Shown here one piece after another: positions 28,000-36,599 of a DNA stretch of 64,000 bases. This DNA is from Allomuricauda sp. Lineage in GTDB: Bacteria; Bacteroidota; Bacteroidia; Flavobacteriales; Flavobacteriaceae. The notes under the pieces are model-generated. The model was not told the DNA's origin and ran no database searches. It saw nothing but the letters and a program-made list of their open reading frames with translations. Positions within the stretch are counted from its first letter, which is position 1. Each line of letters begins with the position of its first letter. The stretch lies in contig CP051244.1 in assembly GCA_017795045.1 (NCBI GenBank), positions 196,009-260,008 of the forward strand, in the 5' to 3' direction. The position numbers and the translations under genes are program-made.

Positions 28000-28500
28000 A
28001 TGAAAAACACCACCACCCCGATCACCCCCAATAGTTTTATCAAAACCCTATCCTTTTTGCACATGGGGATTATGGCCGGTCCCGTGATTTTGGGTATTTT
28101 CTTTTACACCCAAGTTCAAAATCCCGGTTTGGACTTCTCAGATTCGGAAGATGTGTTTCTGGCCATCATTCCAGTTATTGCCATCACTGGTATTTTCTTG
28201 GGAAGTTTTATTTTCAGGAAAATAATCGGTAGCATTCCCAAAGACCTTGATCTGCGCCAAAAATTAGCTCGGTTTCAAACCGCCAGCATTATTAAATATG
28301 CTTTTTTGGAAGGTCCGGCCTTGTTCGCCATCGTAATCTTCCACAACACTCAAAACCTTGCTTATTTGATTATTGCCTCTTTTTTGATTTTCTATCTTTT
28401 TCTCCAAAGACCCACAAAAGACAAAGTTGAGCACCATCTAGACCTTCGGGGGGAAGAAAAATCAAAATTCAATCGGTATGACCAACCTTTGGGGGAATAG
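28000..28500 (+). CDS. Small multi-pass membrane protein, function unknown
   Basis: This 166-residue protein has four predicted transmembrane helices (around TLSFLHMGIMAGPVILGIF, FLAIIPVIAITGIFLGSFI, AFLEGPALFAIVIF and AYLIIASFLIFYLF). I choose ATG 28000 (MKNTTTP) over an upstream frame opening at 27973. It ends 3 bp before the gldC stop on the opposite strand. I know no function. Confidence 0.7.
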   Translation: MKNTTTPITPNSFIKTLSFLHMGIMAGPVILGIFFYTQVQNPGLDFSDSEDVFLAIIPVIAITGIFLGSFIFRKIIGSIPKDLDLRQKLARFQTASIIKYAFLEGPALFAIVIFHNTQNLAYLIIASFLIFYLFLQRPTKDKVEHHLDLRGEEKSKFNRYDQPLGE

Positions 28501-28503
28501 TGC

Positions 28504-28836
28504 TTACTTCAATTCCATTTTTTCCGCGAAATAATCGCAAAAATCCTTCATGGTCGCCGTCATTTTTTCATCTTGTGTGGCTTTCATAAAGGTATCTGCC
28601 ATGGTCGTCAAGGTTTGATGGAAAAACAATTTCATCTCATCGACCGGCATATCCTTGGTCCAAAGATCAATCTTTAAGGACTCTTGGTTCTTACTATCCC
28701 AAACGGACAACATCATGGCCTTGGCCTCCTCATTTTCCACACCGCCGTCCTGCGCCGACCATCTGAGCTCCTCGGGAACCCTGTTCTCATCCAATCCTAC
28801 CGTCAATTTTATTTCCGAAGTATGTTCTACTGCCAT
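28504..28836 (-). CDS. gldC: Gliding motility protein GldC
   Basis: This is a 110-residue soluble protein matching GldC, an accessory gliding-motility factor, from its opening (SEIKLTVGLDENRVPEEL) and length. Its start directly abuts the gldB stop, reproducing the gldB-gldC pair known from Flavobacterium johnsoniae. Confidence 0.9.
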   Translation of the reverse strand: MAVEHTSEIKLTVGLDENRVPEELRWSAQDGGVENEEAKAMMLSVWDSKNQESLKIDLWTKDMPVDEMKLFFHQTLTTMADTFMKATQDEKMTATMKDFCDYFAEKMELK

Positions 28837-29814
28837 CTATTTTCTGGGTTTGTAATTTGATTTTTTCAATATTTCATCGGCCGGCATATCCAAAAGTTGT
28901 TGTAGACCAACGGGATTCTTCTCCATAAACGCTCTCACGATCTGCCATCCCATATAGCGACCCAAGCGACCTGGGGACTCATTGTCCAGCTCCAGACCAA
29001 ATTTGGAAAAGGGTGCCGGGTCCAAAAACTTTCTGTCCAATTGGGAATCAGTACTGTAAAGCAACTCGCGCTCCACAAAATACTTCCACATTTGCTCCTC
29101 ATTGGCCTTGGCCCAATCCATTTCTTCTTGGGAGTATCCTATTTTTTGCGCATCGGTGATGGAGGGAAGCAACCTATCCTTTAGATATAGCTCCTTCCCA
29201 TAATACACCATTCGTGATAAAAAACTTCGGTTTCTGGGATAGTTGAGCACTTTCTTGGCAAAGGCACTGGCCACATCCGAAGCCATGAATTTTTTATCGA
29301 GCCCTTCCGCGATATACCGTTGAATGCCTCCATAAAAATGATGGTCCTTTCCCAAATAATTGTCCAAACCTATCAGTAAAAGGGTATCCGTGAGAATAAT
29401 ACGGTCATTGTACCGAACATCCGAAGTAAGGGTCACCACCTTGGGCACCACAACATTGGGAAAATAATATTTGATGTGCTTAAAAAGGGATTCCAAATCC
29501 TCCGCTTCCTGCTCAAAACTTCCAAATGCCTTACCCACTTCCCCTGAAAGTTCAACCTGAAGGGTATCGGTCAACTTGGCCACCCATATGCTGTCCGAAA
29601 ACTGCTCAGGGAACAAGTACGGATATTTGGATTTTAACTTTGGGATATCCTGGGGCTTTGCTTCCGCAAATTCCCGATCAAACCGAAACACCTCAAGATC
29701 AATGGGGATATTGGCAATTTCCTCCTCACGCTTATCGGTTTCCCCGCATCCCAACGTTAAAAAAAGGGAACCACACAAAATGTAAAAAAGAAAGTATTTA
29801 GGCAAGCGCTTCAT
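28837..29814 (-). CDS. gldB: Gliding motility lipoprotein GldB
   Basis: This lipoprotein is needed for gliding and type IX secretion in relatives. The start at 29814 gives a lipoprotein signal peptide ending LTLGC. A longer frame reaching 29937 would overlap nadE and bury that signal. The C-terminal half (YYGKELYLKDRLLPSI, MDWAKANEEQMWKYF, PGRLGRYMGWQIV) resembles the DUF2268-like metal-dependent fold of GldB. A consensus -7 element lies at 29848-29855. Confidence 0.92.
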   Translation of the reverse strand: MKRLPKYFLFYILCGSLFLTLGCGETDKREEEIANIPIDLEVFRFDREFAEAKPQDIPKLKSKYPYLFPEQFSDSIWVAKLTDTLQVELSGEVGKAFGSFEQEAEDLESLFKHIKYYFPNVVVPKVVTLTSDVRYNDRIILTDTLLLIGLDNYLGKDHHFYGGIQRYIAEGLDKKFMASDVASAFAKKVLNYPRNRSFLSRMVYYGKELYLKDRLLPSITDAQKIGYSQEEMDWAKANEEQMWKYFVERELLYSTDSQLDRKFLDPAPFSKFGLELDNESPGRLGRYMGWQIVRAFMEKNPVGLQQLLDMPADEILKKSNYKPRK

Positions 29815-29847
29815 TTTTAAGACAACAGCGTTTAAATTTACAGGGCA

Positions 29848-29855
29848 CAAAGGTA
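29848..29855 (-). promoter_or_regulatory. -7 promoter element of gldB-gldC
   Basis: The minus strand reads TACCTTTG, an exact TANNTTTG match, 33 bp upstream of the chosen gldB ATG. It helps fix that start. Confidence 0.55.
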
Positions 29856-29879
29856 ATTTATAGAATCTAAAAATAGGAT

Positions 29880-30668
29880 ATGCAAACAGAAAAGGTAATA
29901 GACCATATCGTGGATTGGCTTCGGGAATATGCCACAAACGCCAAATGCAAAGGTTTTGTAATCGGTGTGTCCGGAGGGATAGACTCGGCTGTGACCTCTA
30001 CCCTATGTGCCAAAACAGGTCTGGACCTTCTATGTTTGGAAATGCCCATACACCAAGGTAAAAACCAAGTTACCCGCGCGGACCGGCATATTGACTGGCT
30101 TATGGAGAATTTTTCCAATGTATCCCGTCAACCGGTAAACCTGACCCCTGTCTTTGACAGTCTCGTAGATGCCTTCCCAAAGGTTGAGGACGAAGAGGAA
30201 CGGTTTATGTCTCTTGCCAATACCCGTGCACGACTTCGGATGACCACCTTATACTATTTTGCGGCATTGGAAGGCTACTTAGTGGCCGGAACGGGAAACA
30301 AAGTAGAGGATTTTGGAGTGGGCTTTTATACCAAATATGGTGATGGTGGGGTAGATTTAAGCCCTATTGCCGATTTGGTAAAGACCGAAGTCTATGAGTT
30401 GGGACGGGTACTTGGGGTAAACCAAGACATTATGGAAGCAGCCCCTACTGACGGTCTTTGGGGCGACAGCCGAACCGATGAGGACCAAATAGGTGCATCA
30501 TATCCAGAATTGGAATGGGCCATGAAAATGGATGACCAAGGAAAAACCGTAGCTGATTTTGCCGATAGGGAAAAAGAGGTCTTTACCATTTACAAACGGT
30601 TCAATACAGCGAATAAGCATAAGATGATTCCTATACCTATTTGTGAGATTCCAAGCCACTTAAAATGA
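29880..30668 (+). CDS. nadE: NAD synthetase (ammonia-dependent)
   Basis: This enzyme converts nicotinate adenine dinucleotide to NAD. The PP-loop GVSGGIDSAV is at about residues 28-37. Further family segments are TRARLRMTTLYY, GTGNKVEDFGVG and PTDGLWGDSRTDEDQIG. No glutaminase domain is present, so free ammonia is presumably the nitrogen donor. It is divergent from gldB with 65 bp between starts. Confidence 0.95.
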   Translation: MQTEKVIDHIVDWLREYATNAKCKGFVIGVSGGIDSAVTSTLCAKTGLDLLCLEMPIHQGKNQVTRADRHIDWLMENFSNVSRQPVNLTPVFDSLVDAFPKVEDEEERFMSLANTRARLRMTTLYYFAALEGYLVAGTGNKVEDFGVGFYTKYGDGGVDLSPIADLVKTEVYELGRVLGVNQDIMEAAPTDGLWGDSRTDEDQIGASYPELEWAMKMDDQGKTVADFADREKEVFTIYKRFNTANKHKMIPIPICEIPSHLK

Positions 30669-30699
30669 CCTTTTGTCCCAAAAATCCCAAATTAAGACG

Positions 30700-30727
30700 A
30701 AAAAAACCATAGAAATTCTATGGTTTT
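30700..30727. terminator. Hairpin terminator downstream of nadE
   Basis: AAAACCATAGAA-ATTCTATGGTTTT forms an 11-12 bp stem. The U-run is short on the plus strand (TTTT) and longer on the minus strand. Confidence 0.6.
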
Positions 30728-30834
30728 AAGAAAAAAATTACAGTTTTACGTCATCAAATTGTTATCTTGCCTGCCATACCGTGTAGGTAAATTAGTCACT
30801 AACCAACCAATTAATTATACTAAACTCAAACCAA

Positions 30835-31464
30835 ATGATAAAAGTATTGATTGCTGATAATCATCCGATTGTCAGACTTGGCATTAAGCAAGTGCTCGAA
30901 TCCAGTCAAGATATAGAGATCATTGCAGATGTTTCCACAACGTCTGAATTATTTGAGACACTTGCCAAAGTTACCCCCGATGTGGTGATGCTGGAAATGG
31001 ATATTCCTGAAATCAACGGAATTGCCACTCTAAGAAAATTGAAATTGGAGTTCCCCGACATTAAAACCCTAATGTACAGTGGACAATCTGAAGATGTCTA
31101 CGCCCTGAGCACCATCCGTGCCGGTGCATTTGGTTATTTGTCCAAAACTGCCGATTTGGACTACATCATCTCTGCCGTAAAAAAGGTAAGCGAAGGCAAC
31201 ATGTTCATTACCAACGAACTTGCCCAACGCCTTGCTTTTGATGAGGGCACCCAAAAACCGAGAAGGTTCTTTAGGAAATTATCATCCAGAGAGGTCGAGG
31301 TATTAAAGCTTTTGGCCAGTGGAAAACGTAACAAGGAGGTAGCCGAAGGGCTCAACCTCAACGAAAAAACGGTAAGTACGTACAAGGCCCGTTTAATGAA
31401 AAAGTTAAATGTGGACAACTTGGTAGATCTACTACAACAAGCAAAAGCTTTAGAACTTTATTAA
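30835..31464 (+). CDS. NarL/FixJ-type response regulator with Glu at the phospho-acceptor site
   Basis: A receiver domain (about residues 1-120) is followed by a LuxR-type HTH (about 147-205, LSSREVEVLKLLASGKRNKE and LNEKTVSTYKARL). The acidic pair is present (AD at 7-8) and the conserved Lys appears in SKTAD. At the phospho-acceptor position the sequence is PDVVMLEMDIPEING, with Glu54 where Asp is expected. That predicts a phosphorylation-independent or permanently active-like state. No histidine kinase is adjacent. Confidence 0.9.
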   Translation: MIKVLIADNHPIVRLGIKQVLESSQDIEIIADVSTTSELFETLAKVTPDVVMLEMDIPEINGIATLRKLKLEFPDIKTLMYSGQSEDVYALSTIRAGAFGYLSKTADLDYIISAVKKVSEGNMFITNELAQRLAFDEGTQKPRRFFRKLSSREVEVLKLLASGKRNKEVAEGLNLNEKTVSTYKARLMKKLNVDNLVDLLQQAKALELY

Positions 31465-31493
31465 ATAACCAACCCAAACAAACTAAAGCTGGT

Positions 31494-31527
31494 AAATCCT
31501 GGGCATTTTTGCCCGGGATTTCTTTTT
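31494..31527 (+). terminator. Terminator of the response regulator gene
   Basis: AAATCCTGGGC-ATTTTT-GCCCGGGATTT forms an 11-bp stem (one mismatch or wobble) followed by CTTTTT. The T-run overlaps the stop codon of the convergent dnaG gene. Confidence 0.85.
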
Positions 31528-33499
31528 AGGACAATACCCTGTTCAGTTTGGCATTGAGCAGCTTGTTCAATTGCAGGTAGTTCATGATCTCTTCCAAAAC
31601 TTCGCTGTTATCCCCATTGTTGTCTTGGGTGTGTTCCTGTAGCTTTTGTATCCGGTTTTTTATAAGGTTGCAGCGTAAGGTCAGGATGGTCTCCCCCACC
31701 AACTGTGCAACACCGGATTGCTTTTCTTTTGGATAGATGTCCTTACGCTCCCAATCGTGCAGAGTGTACTGCTCCTCTTCCATTAAAATGGATGATACTT
31801 CGGGAATGATTTCCTGGTCCAACTCGGACAAAAAGGTATTCACCGCAAAATCATCATTCTCGTTCAAGCTTTCTATAAGCTTGTAATAGATGGCCCTAAA
31901 CTGCTCGTTGGTAAGTTCAATCTCATCCTCCTGAAGGTCCAAATAGACTTTTTCATACACTTTGGCCTCAACCACTTCGGGTTCCAAGACCAATTCCCCA
32001 TCCTCGTTCTCTTTCAACACCAAGTCCTCAAACTCTTGCTTTTGGTTTCCGTAGAGCAGTAGCATCTCTATGATTTTTCGCTCCAGCTCATATTGCACAT
32101 CCACCTTTTGCACCACAGGATCATTTTTGACCACTTCAAAGGCTTTCTGTTCCTGCTTGTATGCTTTATTTACCTCCGTCGCCAATTTCTTATCAATCTG
32201 GGCCAAGGTATTGTAGAGAACCGCTTCGGAAATCGCCATTATTTTGGCACACTCCTGAATGTAGATCTCCTTTTTAATACGATCCGGTATCTTACTGATA
32301 CTGTTCACAATATCCCTGACCGTATCGGCACGCTTTATAGGGTCGTTGGCTGCTTCTTTTGTTAAAATGGAAGCCTTGAACTGGATAAAATCCTTGGCGT
32401 TCTCCTCCAAATAGAGTACCAAATCCTCGTAGGTATTGTTCTTCGCAAAACTATCAGGATCTTCCCCATCAGGAAAGGTGCAGACCTTTACGTTCATGCC
32501 CTGTTCCAAGATCAAATCTATACCTCTTAGTGAGGCCCGCAACCCTGCCGCATCCCCATCAAAAAGTACGGTGATGTTCTTAGTGAGCCTATTGATCAAC
32601 CGAATCTGTTCCGGGGTAAGGGCCGTTCCACTGGAGGATACCACATTCTCCACCCCACGTTGGTACATTTGGATGACATCGGTATAGCCTTCCACCAAAA
32701 AACAATTGTCTTCCTTGGCAATGGCCTGTTTGGCGAAGTATATCCCGTAAAGCACCTTGCTCTTGTGATAAATCTCACTTTCGGGCGAATTAAGGTACTT
32801 GGCCGCCTTTTTATCGCTGGTGAGGATACGACCTCCAAATCCCAGCACCCTGCCACTCATGGAATGGATGGGAAACATGACCCTTCCCTTGAACCTGTCG
32901 AACTTTTTGGTCTCGCCCCCAGTTTGCTCCTTTACAATGGTGAGTCCAGTTTTTTCCAGAAACTCCAGTTGATACCCTTCTTCCAAGGCCGATTGGGTAA
33001 ACGCTTCCCACTCGTCCAAACTATAACCCAGCCCGAATTTTTTTATGGTCTCATCGGTAAAACCGCGTTCCTTAAAATAGCTGAGTCCTATGGCTTTTCC
33101 CGGTTCGCTGTCCCATAAGGTCTGGGAAAAATACTTTTGGGCATATTCCGAGACCAGATACATGCTTTCGCGCTCATTGGCCTGTTCTTTTTGTTCATCG
33201 GTCTGCTCGGTCTCCTCTATTTCTATGTTGTATTTCTTGGCCAAGTATTTAATGGCCTCTGGGTATGTAAAGTGTTCGTGCTCCATGAGAAAGGCCACCA
33301 CATTGCCCCCTTTGCCACTACTAAAATCTTTCCAAATCTGTTTTACGGGACTCACCATAAAACTGGGGGTACGCTCATCGGTAAAGGGGCTCAATCCCTT
33401 AAAATTGGATCCCGATTTTTTCAACTGTACAAAATCCCCGATCACTTCCTCTACCCGGGAAGTTTCATATACCTGATCTATGGTGCTTTTTGAAATCAA
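31526..33499 (-). CDS. dnaG: DNA primase DnaG, zinc ligands lost
   Basis: This primase synthesises RNA primers at the fork. The catalytic TOPRIM domain is intact (LVEGYTDVIQMYQRG, ALTPEQ, LFDGDAAGLRA). The N-terminal CHC2-like domain keeps its framework (FKGLSPFTDERTPSFMVSP, then KQIWKDFSSGKGG). All four expected zinc ligands are replaced: Ser37, Thr40, Asp58 and Ser61 stand where Cys, His, Cys and Cys are normal. The C-terminal region should hold the DnaB-binding domain. The frame opens with TTG at 33499 (MISKSTIDQVYE), which fits the family N-terminus. Length (657) is normal. Confidence 0.94.
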   Translation of the reverse strand: MISKSTIDQVYETSRVEEVIGDFVQLKKSGSNFKGLSPFTDERTPSFMVSPVKQIWKDFSSGKGGNVVAFLMEHEHFTYPEAIKYLAKKYNIEIEETEQTDEQKEQANERESMYLVSEYAQKYFSQTLWDSEPGKAIGLSYFKERGFTDETIKKFGLGYSLDEWEAFTQSALEEGYQLEFLEKTGLTIVKEQTGGETKKFDRFKGRVMFPIHSMSGRVLGFGGRILTSDKKAAKYLNSPESEIYHKSKVLYGIYFAKQAIAKEDNCFLVEGYTDVIQMYQRGVENVVSSSGTALTPEQIRLINRLTKNITVLFDGDAAGLRASLRGIDLILEQGMNVKVCTFPDGEDPDSFAKNNTYEDLVLYLEENAKDFIQFKASILTKEAANDPIKRADTVRDIVNSISKIPDRIKKEIYIQECAKIMAISEAVLYNTLAQIDKKLATEVNKAYKQEQKAFEVVKNDPVVQKVDVQYELERKIIEMLLLYGNQKQEFEDLVLKENEDGELVLEPEVVEAKVYEKVYLDLQEDEIELTNEQFRAIYYKLIESLNENDDFAVNTFLSELDQEIIPEVSSILMEEEQYTLHDWERKDIYPKEKQSGVAQLVGETILTLRCNLIKNRIQKLQEHTQDNNGDNSEVLEEIMNYLQLNKLLNAKLNRVLS

Positions 33500-33521
33500 T
33501 GGAATTCTTCTTTGCAGCCTT

Positions 33522-33553
33522 TAAAGGTAGCTAAAAAACAAAATTTTGACCAA
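33522..33553 (-). promoter_or_regulatory. Promoter of dnaG
   Basis: On the minus strand TTG (33551-33553), a 21-bp spacer and TACCTTTA (33522-33529, one mismatch to TANNTTTG) lie 23 bp before the dnaG start. Confidence 0.4.
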
Positions 33554-33605
33554 TTGCACTCTAAGATTTAGTATCTTAAAAAAATGATCGGATTTACAAC
33601 AACCT

Positions 33606-35537
33606 ATGAATCTCGCAAAGCCCGTTAAGCTCTTTTTTTTAGTCACATCATTTTCAATAATCCTTCCAATTCCAACTTTCTCTCAGCTTTCTATTGAAGA
33701 GCATTTGGGTATGGAGAACCTAAACAGCCCTTTGGTATATGGAGACCATATTCTATTTGCCAAGACCACAAAGGAAAAATGGGACGGAAAATCATTTTCA
33801 TCCTTGCTCATTTCAGATCTAGATGGAAAAAACCAAATTGCCCTAACCGAAGGAGAATACGATTACGACCCCAAATGGTCTAAAGATGGCAAATGGATTT
33901 CCTTCATATCTTATAGAAACCATCTGCAACAAATTTATGTCATCCCCAAAAAGGGAGGAAATCCCAAAATCGCCTCAGATGCACAAAACTACCTATCAAA
34001 TTATCAATGGCTCAATGAAGAAACCATAGCCTATGTGGATGATGAGCCTCGGGACAGTATTTTAGTGGCAATGGAAAAAATGAACGGCGGCGGATATAAG
34101 GTTGGAACCGAGTTCTTTAAAAATGCACTTTGGTCTTACAACATCAACTCCGGTAAAAAGAAAAGGGTAACGGATGGAAGTTATAGGATCATCAATTTTG
34201 ATATTAGTACTGATGGAAAAAAAATAGCTATTCTGGCTGCCAAAAATTATGACACCTATGAATCCATAACCAACAGTTGGGTGGAAGTAATCGATATTGC
34301 AACCCAGAGCTCAACTTTCAGATATAATGAGGCCAATTCTCTTAACCATGTTGTTTTTTCACCATCTGGCAAGCAAATTGCATTTGCTGGAAGTACTGAA
34401 GGGTTTGCCTCCAATGATGGACTTTTCATAGCGAATTTAGAAACGGGGCATGTTGAAAACATGACCTATGAATTTGACCCAACCATTGAAAAAATACAAT
34501 GGATCGATGAAAAAAACATATGCTTTTCAACTCCAAGGAACGGGTATACTGGGATTTATAGCTTAGATACAAATGGCAACATAACTTCTATACTAAATCC
34601 ATATTGGGTTATCTATGATTTTCAAGTCAATGACAATGAGATTTTTTTTACCGCCTCCCGAAATCCAAGAACCAAGCAACTCTACAAAGTAAAAATTGGC
34701 CAAAACCCTGAAAAAGCCATCCAATTGACCAACATAAATTCCGAATTGGTTCCTAAAATCAAAACAACGAGTCGTCTTTTAAATTATGAAAGTATCGATG
34801 GTGTTGAGATACAAGGGATGGTAACATACCCTCCCAATTATGAAAGTTCCATAAAATATCCCCTTATGGTGATACCCCATGGCGGTCCAGATGCGGTTGT
34901 TCTGGACGACTTCAATTGGATGGGACAATATTTCGCCGATAACGGGTATATTGTTTTTCAACCCAATTATAGGGGAAGTATTGGATATGGCAGGGATTTT
35001 TATGCCGGAAACAGGAATTCTTTCGGAAAAAATGATTTTGAAGATATCATGGCCGGTGTGGATGAATTAATCAAACTCAACATCGCTGATGAAAACAAAC
35101 TCATTATTGGAGGATGGAGTTATGGTGGTTATATGGCCAATTGGGCCATCACACAGACCAATAGGTTTAAGGCCGCAATAAGTGTTGCAGGAGTATCCAA
35201 CTTGGTCAGTCTATATGGTCAACATGAGTTTAGCAACAGAAAAATTGGAATGTGGGAATACAAAGCATTACCTATTGATAGTATTGAGAACTACAGGAAA
35301 TCATCTCCCATTTTCTTTGTAAAAAATGCCACTACCCCTCTATTGATATTACATGGTTCAAATGATACCAGAAGTCCAACTTTACAGGCTTGGGAAATGT
35401 ATCGCGCCATGAAGGACGCCCAAAAAAAAGTGGAAATGATTCTTTACCCAAATGCAGGACATAGTATCGGAAACCCAGTCCAATTTAAAAGCGTCCTGAC
35501 CAATTGGCTGGATTGGGCCAATCAATCCCTAAAATAG
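33606..35537 (+). CDS. Secreted S9-family prolyl oligopeptidase-type peptidase
   Basis: A signal peptide (to about residue 27, ending TFSQ) is followed by WD40/PD40-type propeller repeats (WSKDGKWISF, FDISTDGKKIA, FSPSGKQIAFAG). The C-terminal alpha/beta-hydrolase domain has Ser505 in GGWSYGGYMA, Asp587 in HGSNDTRSP and His619 in NAGHS. It probably cleaves short peptides in the periplasm or outside the cell. Codon choice and base composition look clearly more AT-rich than the neighbours, consistent with recent acquisition. It is a single gene flanked by intergenic sequence on both sides. Confidence 0.9.
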   Translation: MNLAKPVKLFFLVTSFSIILPIPTFSQLSIEEHLGMENLNSPLVYGDHILFAKTTKEKWDGKSFSSLLISDLDGKNQIALTEGEYDYDPKWSKDGKWISFISYRNHLQQIYVIPKKGGNPKIASDAQNYLSNYQWLNEETIAYVDDEPRDSILVAMEKMNGGGYKVGTEFFKNALWSYNINSGKKKRVTDGSYRIINFDISTDGKKIAILAAKNYDTYESITNSWVEVIDIATQSSTFRYNEANSLNHVVFSPSGKQIAFAGSTEGFASNDGLFIANLETGHVENMTYEFDPTIEKIQWIDEKNICFSTPRNGYTGIYSLDTNGNITSILNPYWVIYDFQVNDNEIFFTASRNPRTKQLYKVKIGQNPEKAIQLTNINSELVPKIKTTSRLLNYESIDGVEIQGMVTYPPNYESSIKYPLMVIPHGGPDAVVLDDFNWMGQYFADNGYIVFQPNYRGSIGYGRDFYAGNRNSFGKNDFEDIMAGVDELIKLNIADENKLIIGGWSYGGYMANWAITQTNRFKAAISVAGVSNLVSLYGQHEFSNRKIGMWEYKALPIDSIENYRKSSPIFFVKNATTPLLILHGSNDTRSPTLQAWEMYRAMKDAQKKVEMILYPNAGHSIGNPVQFKSVLTNWLDWANQSLK

Positions 35538-35745
35538 TTTTGAACCAATGGGTCTAAATCAACCCATGAACACTATAATTTTGGATTCCTTTCCGAAACA
35601 ACAAATATCCAAAACCATTAATAAGTGATTTCATGCATTTGACTTGGATACCTTATAAGGCATCCGTGTCATCCTGATCATTATCATAGACTACATCGGA
35701 TTATTTTCGTGACTTTGGGGTATCACAATAAAAAACAACACAGTC
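35538..35745. other. Intergenic region between the S9 peptidase and the HemG-like gene
   Basis: This 208-bp stretch has no ORF that I can support. It holds a weak 6-bp hairpin (ATGGGT/ACCCAT, 35549-35567) without a U-run, and a near-consensus TGACTTTG just before the hemG-like gene that may be its -7 element. Confidence 0.4.
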
Positions 35746-36276
35746 ATGAAAATCTTAATCATTTACGGGACCATTGAAGGGCAGACTCGAAAGATTGCCC
35801 GGTTCATGGAAGAAGTCCTCCAAGAAGCCGGACACCAAGTTACCATTTCCAATGCCATGGAAGAACCACCCGCTCCTTCCAATTTTGATGCGGTTGTTGT
35901 GGGTAGTTCCATCCATATGCACAAATACAACAATGCCATCAAACAATACATTATGGACCATGTGGAGGCACTGAACGGAAAACCAAGCGCCTTTTTCTCG
36001 GTAAGCATGGCCGTGGCTTCCAACATTCCGGAAGAACACGAGGAAGCCGAAAAGATTTCCAAGGATTTTTTGGAACAGACTGGTTGGCAAACCAGCACCG
36101 TTTGGCAGATAGCAGGGGCGTTGCGGTACACCCAATATGATTATTTTAAAAAATTGATCATGCGCATGATTGCCAAGAAACAGGGTGGTGCCACCGATAC
36201 AGGCAAGGACCATGAGTATACGGATTGGGGTAAGGTGAAAACGACCATTTTGGGATTTATCAATGATATTGGTTAA
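35746..36276 (+). CDS. hemG: Flavodoxin-like protoporphyrinogen IX dehydrogenase (HemG type)
   Basis: This is a 176-residue flavodoxin fold. The FMN-phosphate loop is YGTIEGQTRKIA, followed by GSSIHMHKYNNAIKQYI and FFSVSMAVAS. These match menaquinone-linked HemG, which oxidises protoporphyrinogen IX in haem synthesis. Other flavodoxin-domain roles cannot be excluded. The next gene starts 9 bp downstream. Confidence 0.8.
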   Translation: MKILIIYGTIEGQTRKIARFMEEVLQEAGHQVTISNAMEEPPAPSNFDAVVVGSSIHMHKYNNAIKQYIMDHVEALNGKPSAFFSVSMAVASNIPEEHEEAEKISKDFLEQTGWQTSTVWQIAGALRYTQYDYFKKLIMRMIAKKQGGATDTGKDHEYTDWGKVKTTILGFINDIG

Positions 36277-36285
36277 CTTAACCTT

Positions 36286-36594
36286 ATGGACAACTATAAT
36301 TTTGACACCCTTTCCGAAGCCGTGAACACCTTGACCCAAGAGGGCTATAAAGAAGACTTTGAAGCTAAGGACGATTGTATCAAGGCCCTATATTCCAAAA
36401 AGGAATATCAACCCAACGAACTGATCATTTTGGCGTCGTATCGTTTTGAGGGCATGACCAATCCCAGTGATCAAGCCACAGTTTTTGCCATAAGGGCCAG
36501 CGATGGCATCCATGGCACCTTGGTCATGTCCAACAGTGCGGAACACAATCAAAATGTGGATTTGATCCAAAAAATACCCTATCACAAAAAATAA
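36286..36594 (+). CDS. Conserved small protein of unknown function
   Basis: This is a 102-residue soluble acidic protein (starts MDNYNFDTLSEAVNTL). It resembles small Bacteroidota proteins sometimes labelled phosphoribosylpyrophosphate synthetase, but no PRPP-binding motif is visible, so I do not transfer that name. It follows the HemG-like gene by 9 bp and converges on the oxygenase gene with 5 bp between stops. Confidence 0.65.
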   Translation: MDNYNFDTLSEAVNTLTQEGYKEDFEAKDDCIKALYSKKEYQPNELIILASYRFEGMTNPSDQATVFAIRASDGIHGTLVMSNSAEHNQNVDLIQKIPYHKK

Positions 36595-36599
36595 GAGGC

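Noticed and set aside
29815..29937. N-terminal extension of GldB
   Set aside because: It would overlap the nadE start, contain the gldB -7 element and hide the lipoprotein signal peptide.
31526..33499. dnaG as a decaying pseudogene because its zinc ligands are missing
   Set aside because: The frame is intact over 657 codons and all TOPRIM motifs are preserved, so it looks functional with a changed N-terminal domain.
35549..35567. Hairpin ATGGGT/ACCCAT after the S9 peptidase
   Set aside because: It has a six-base stem with an eight-base loop and no following U-run, so it is too weak to call a terminator.
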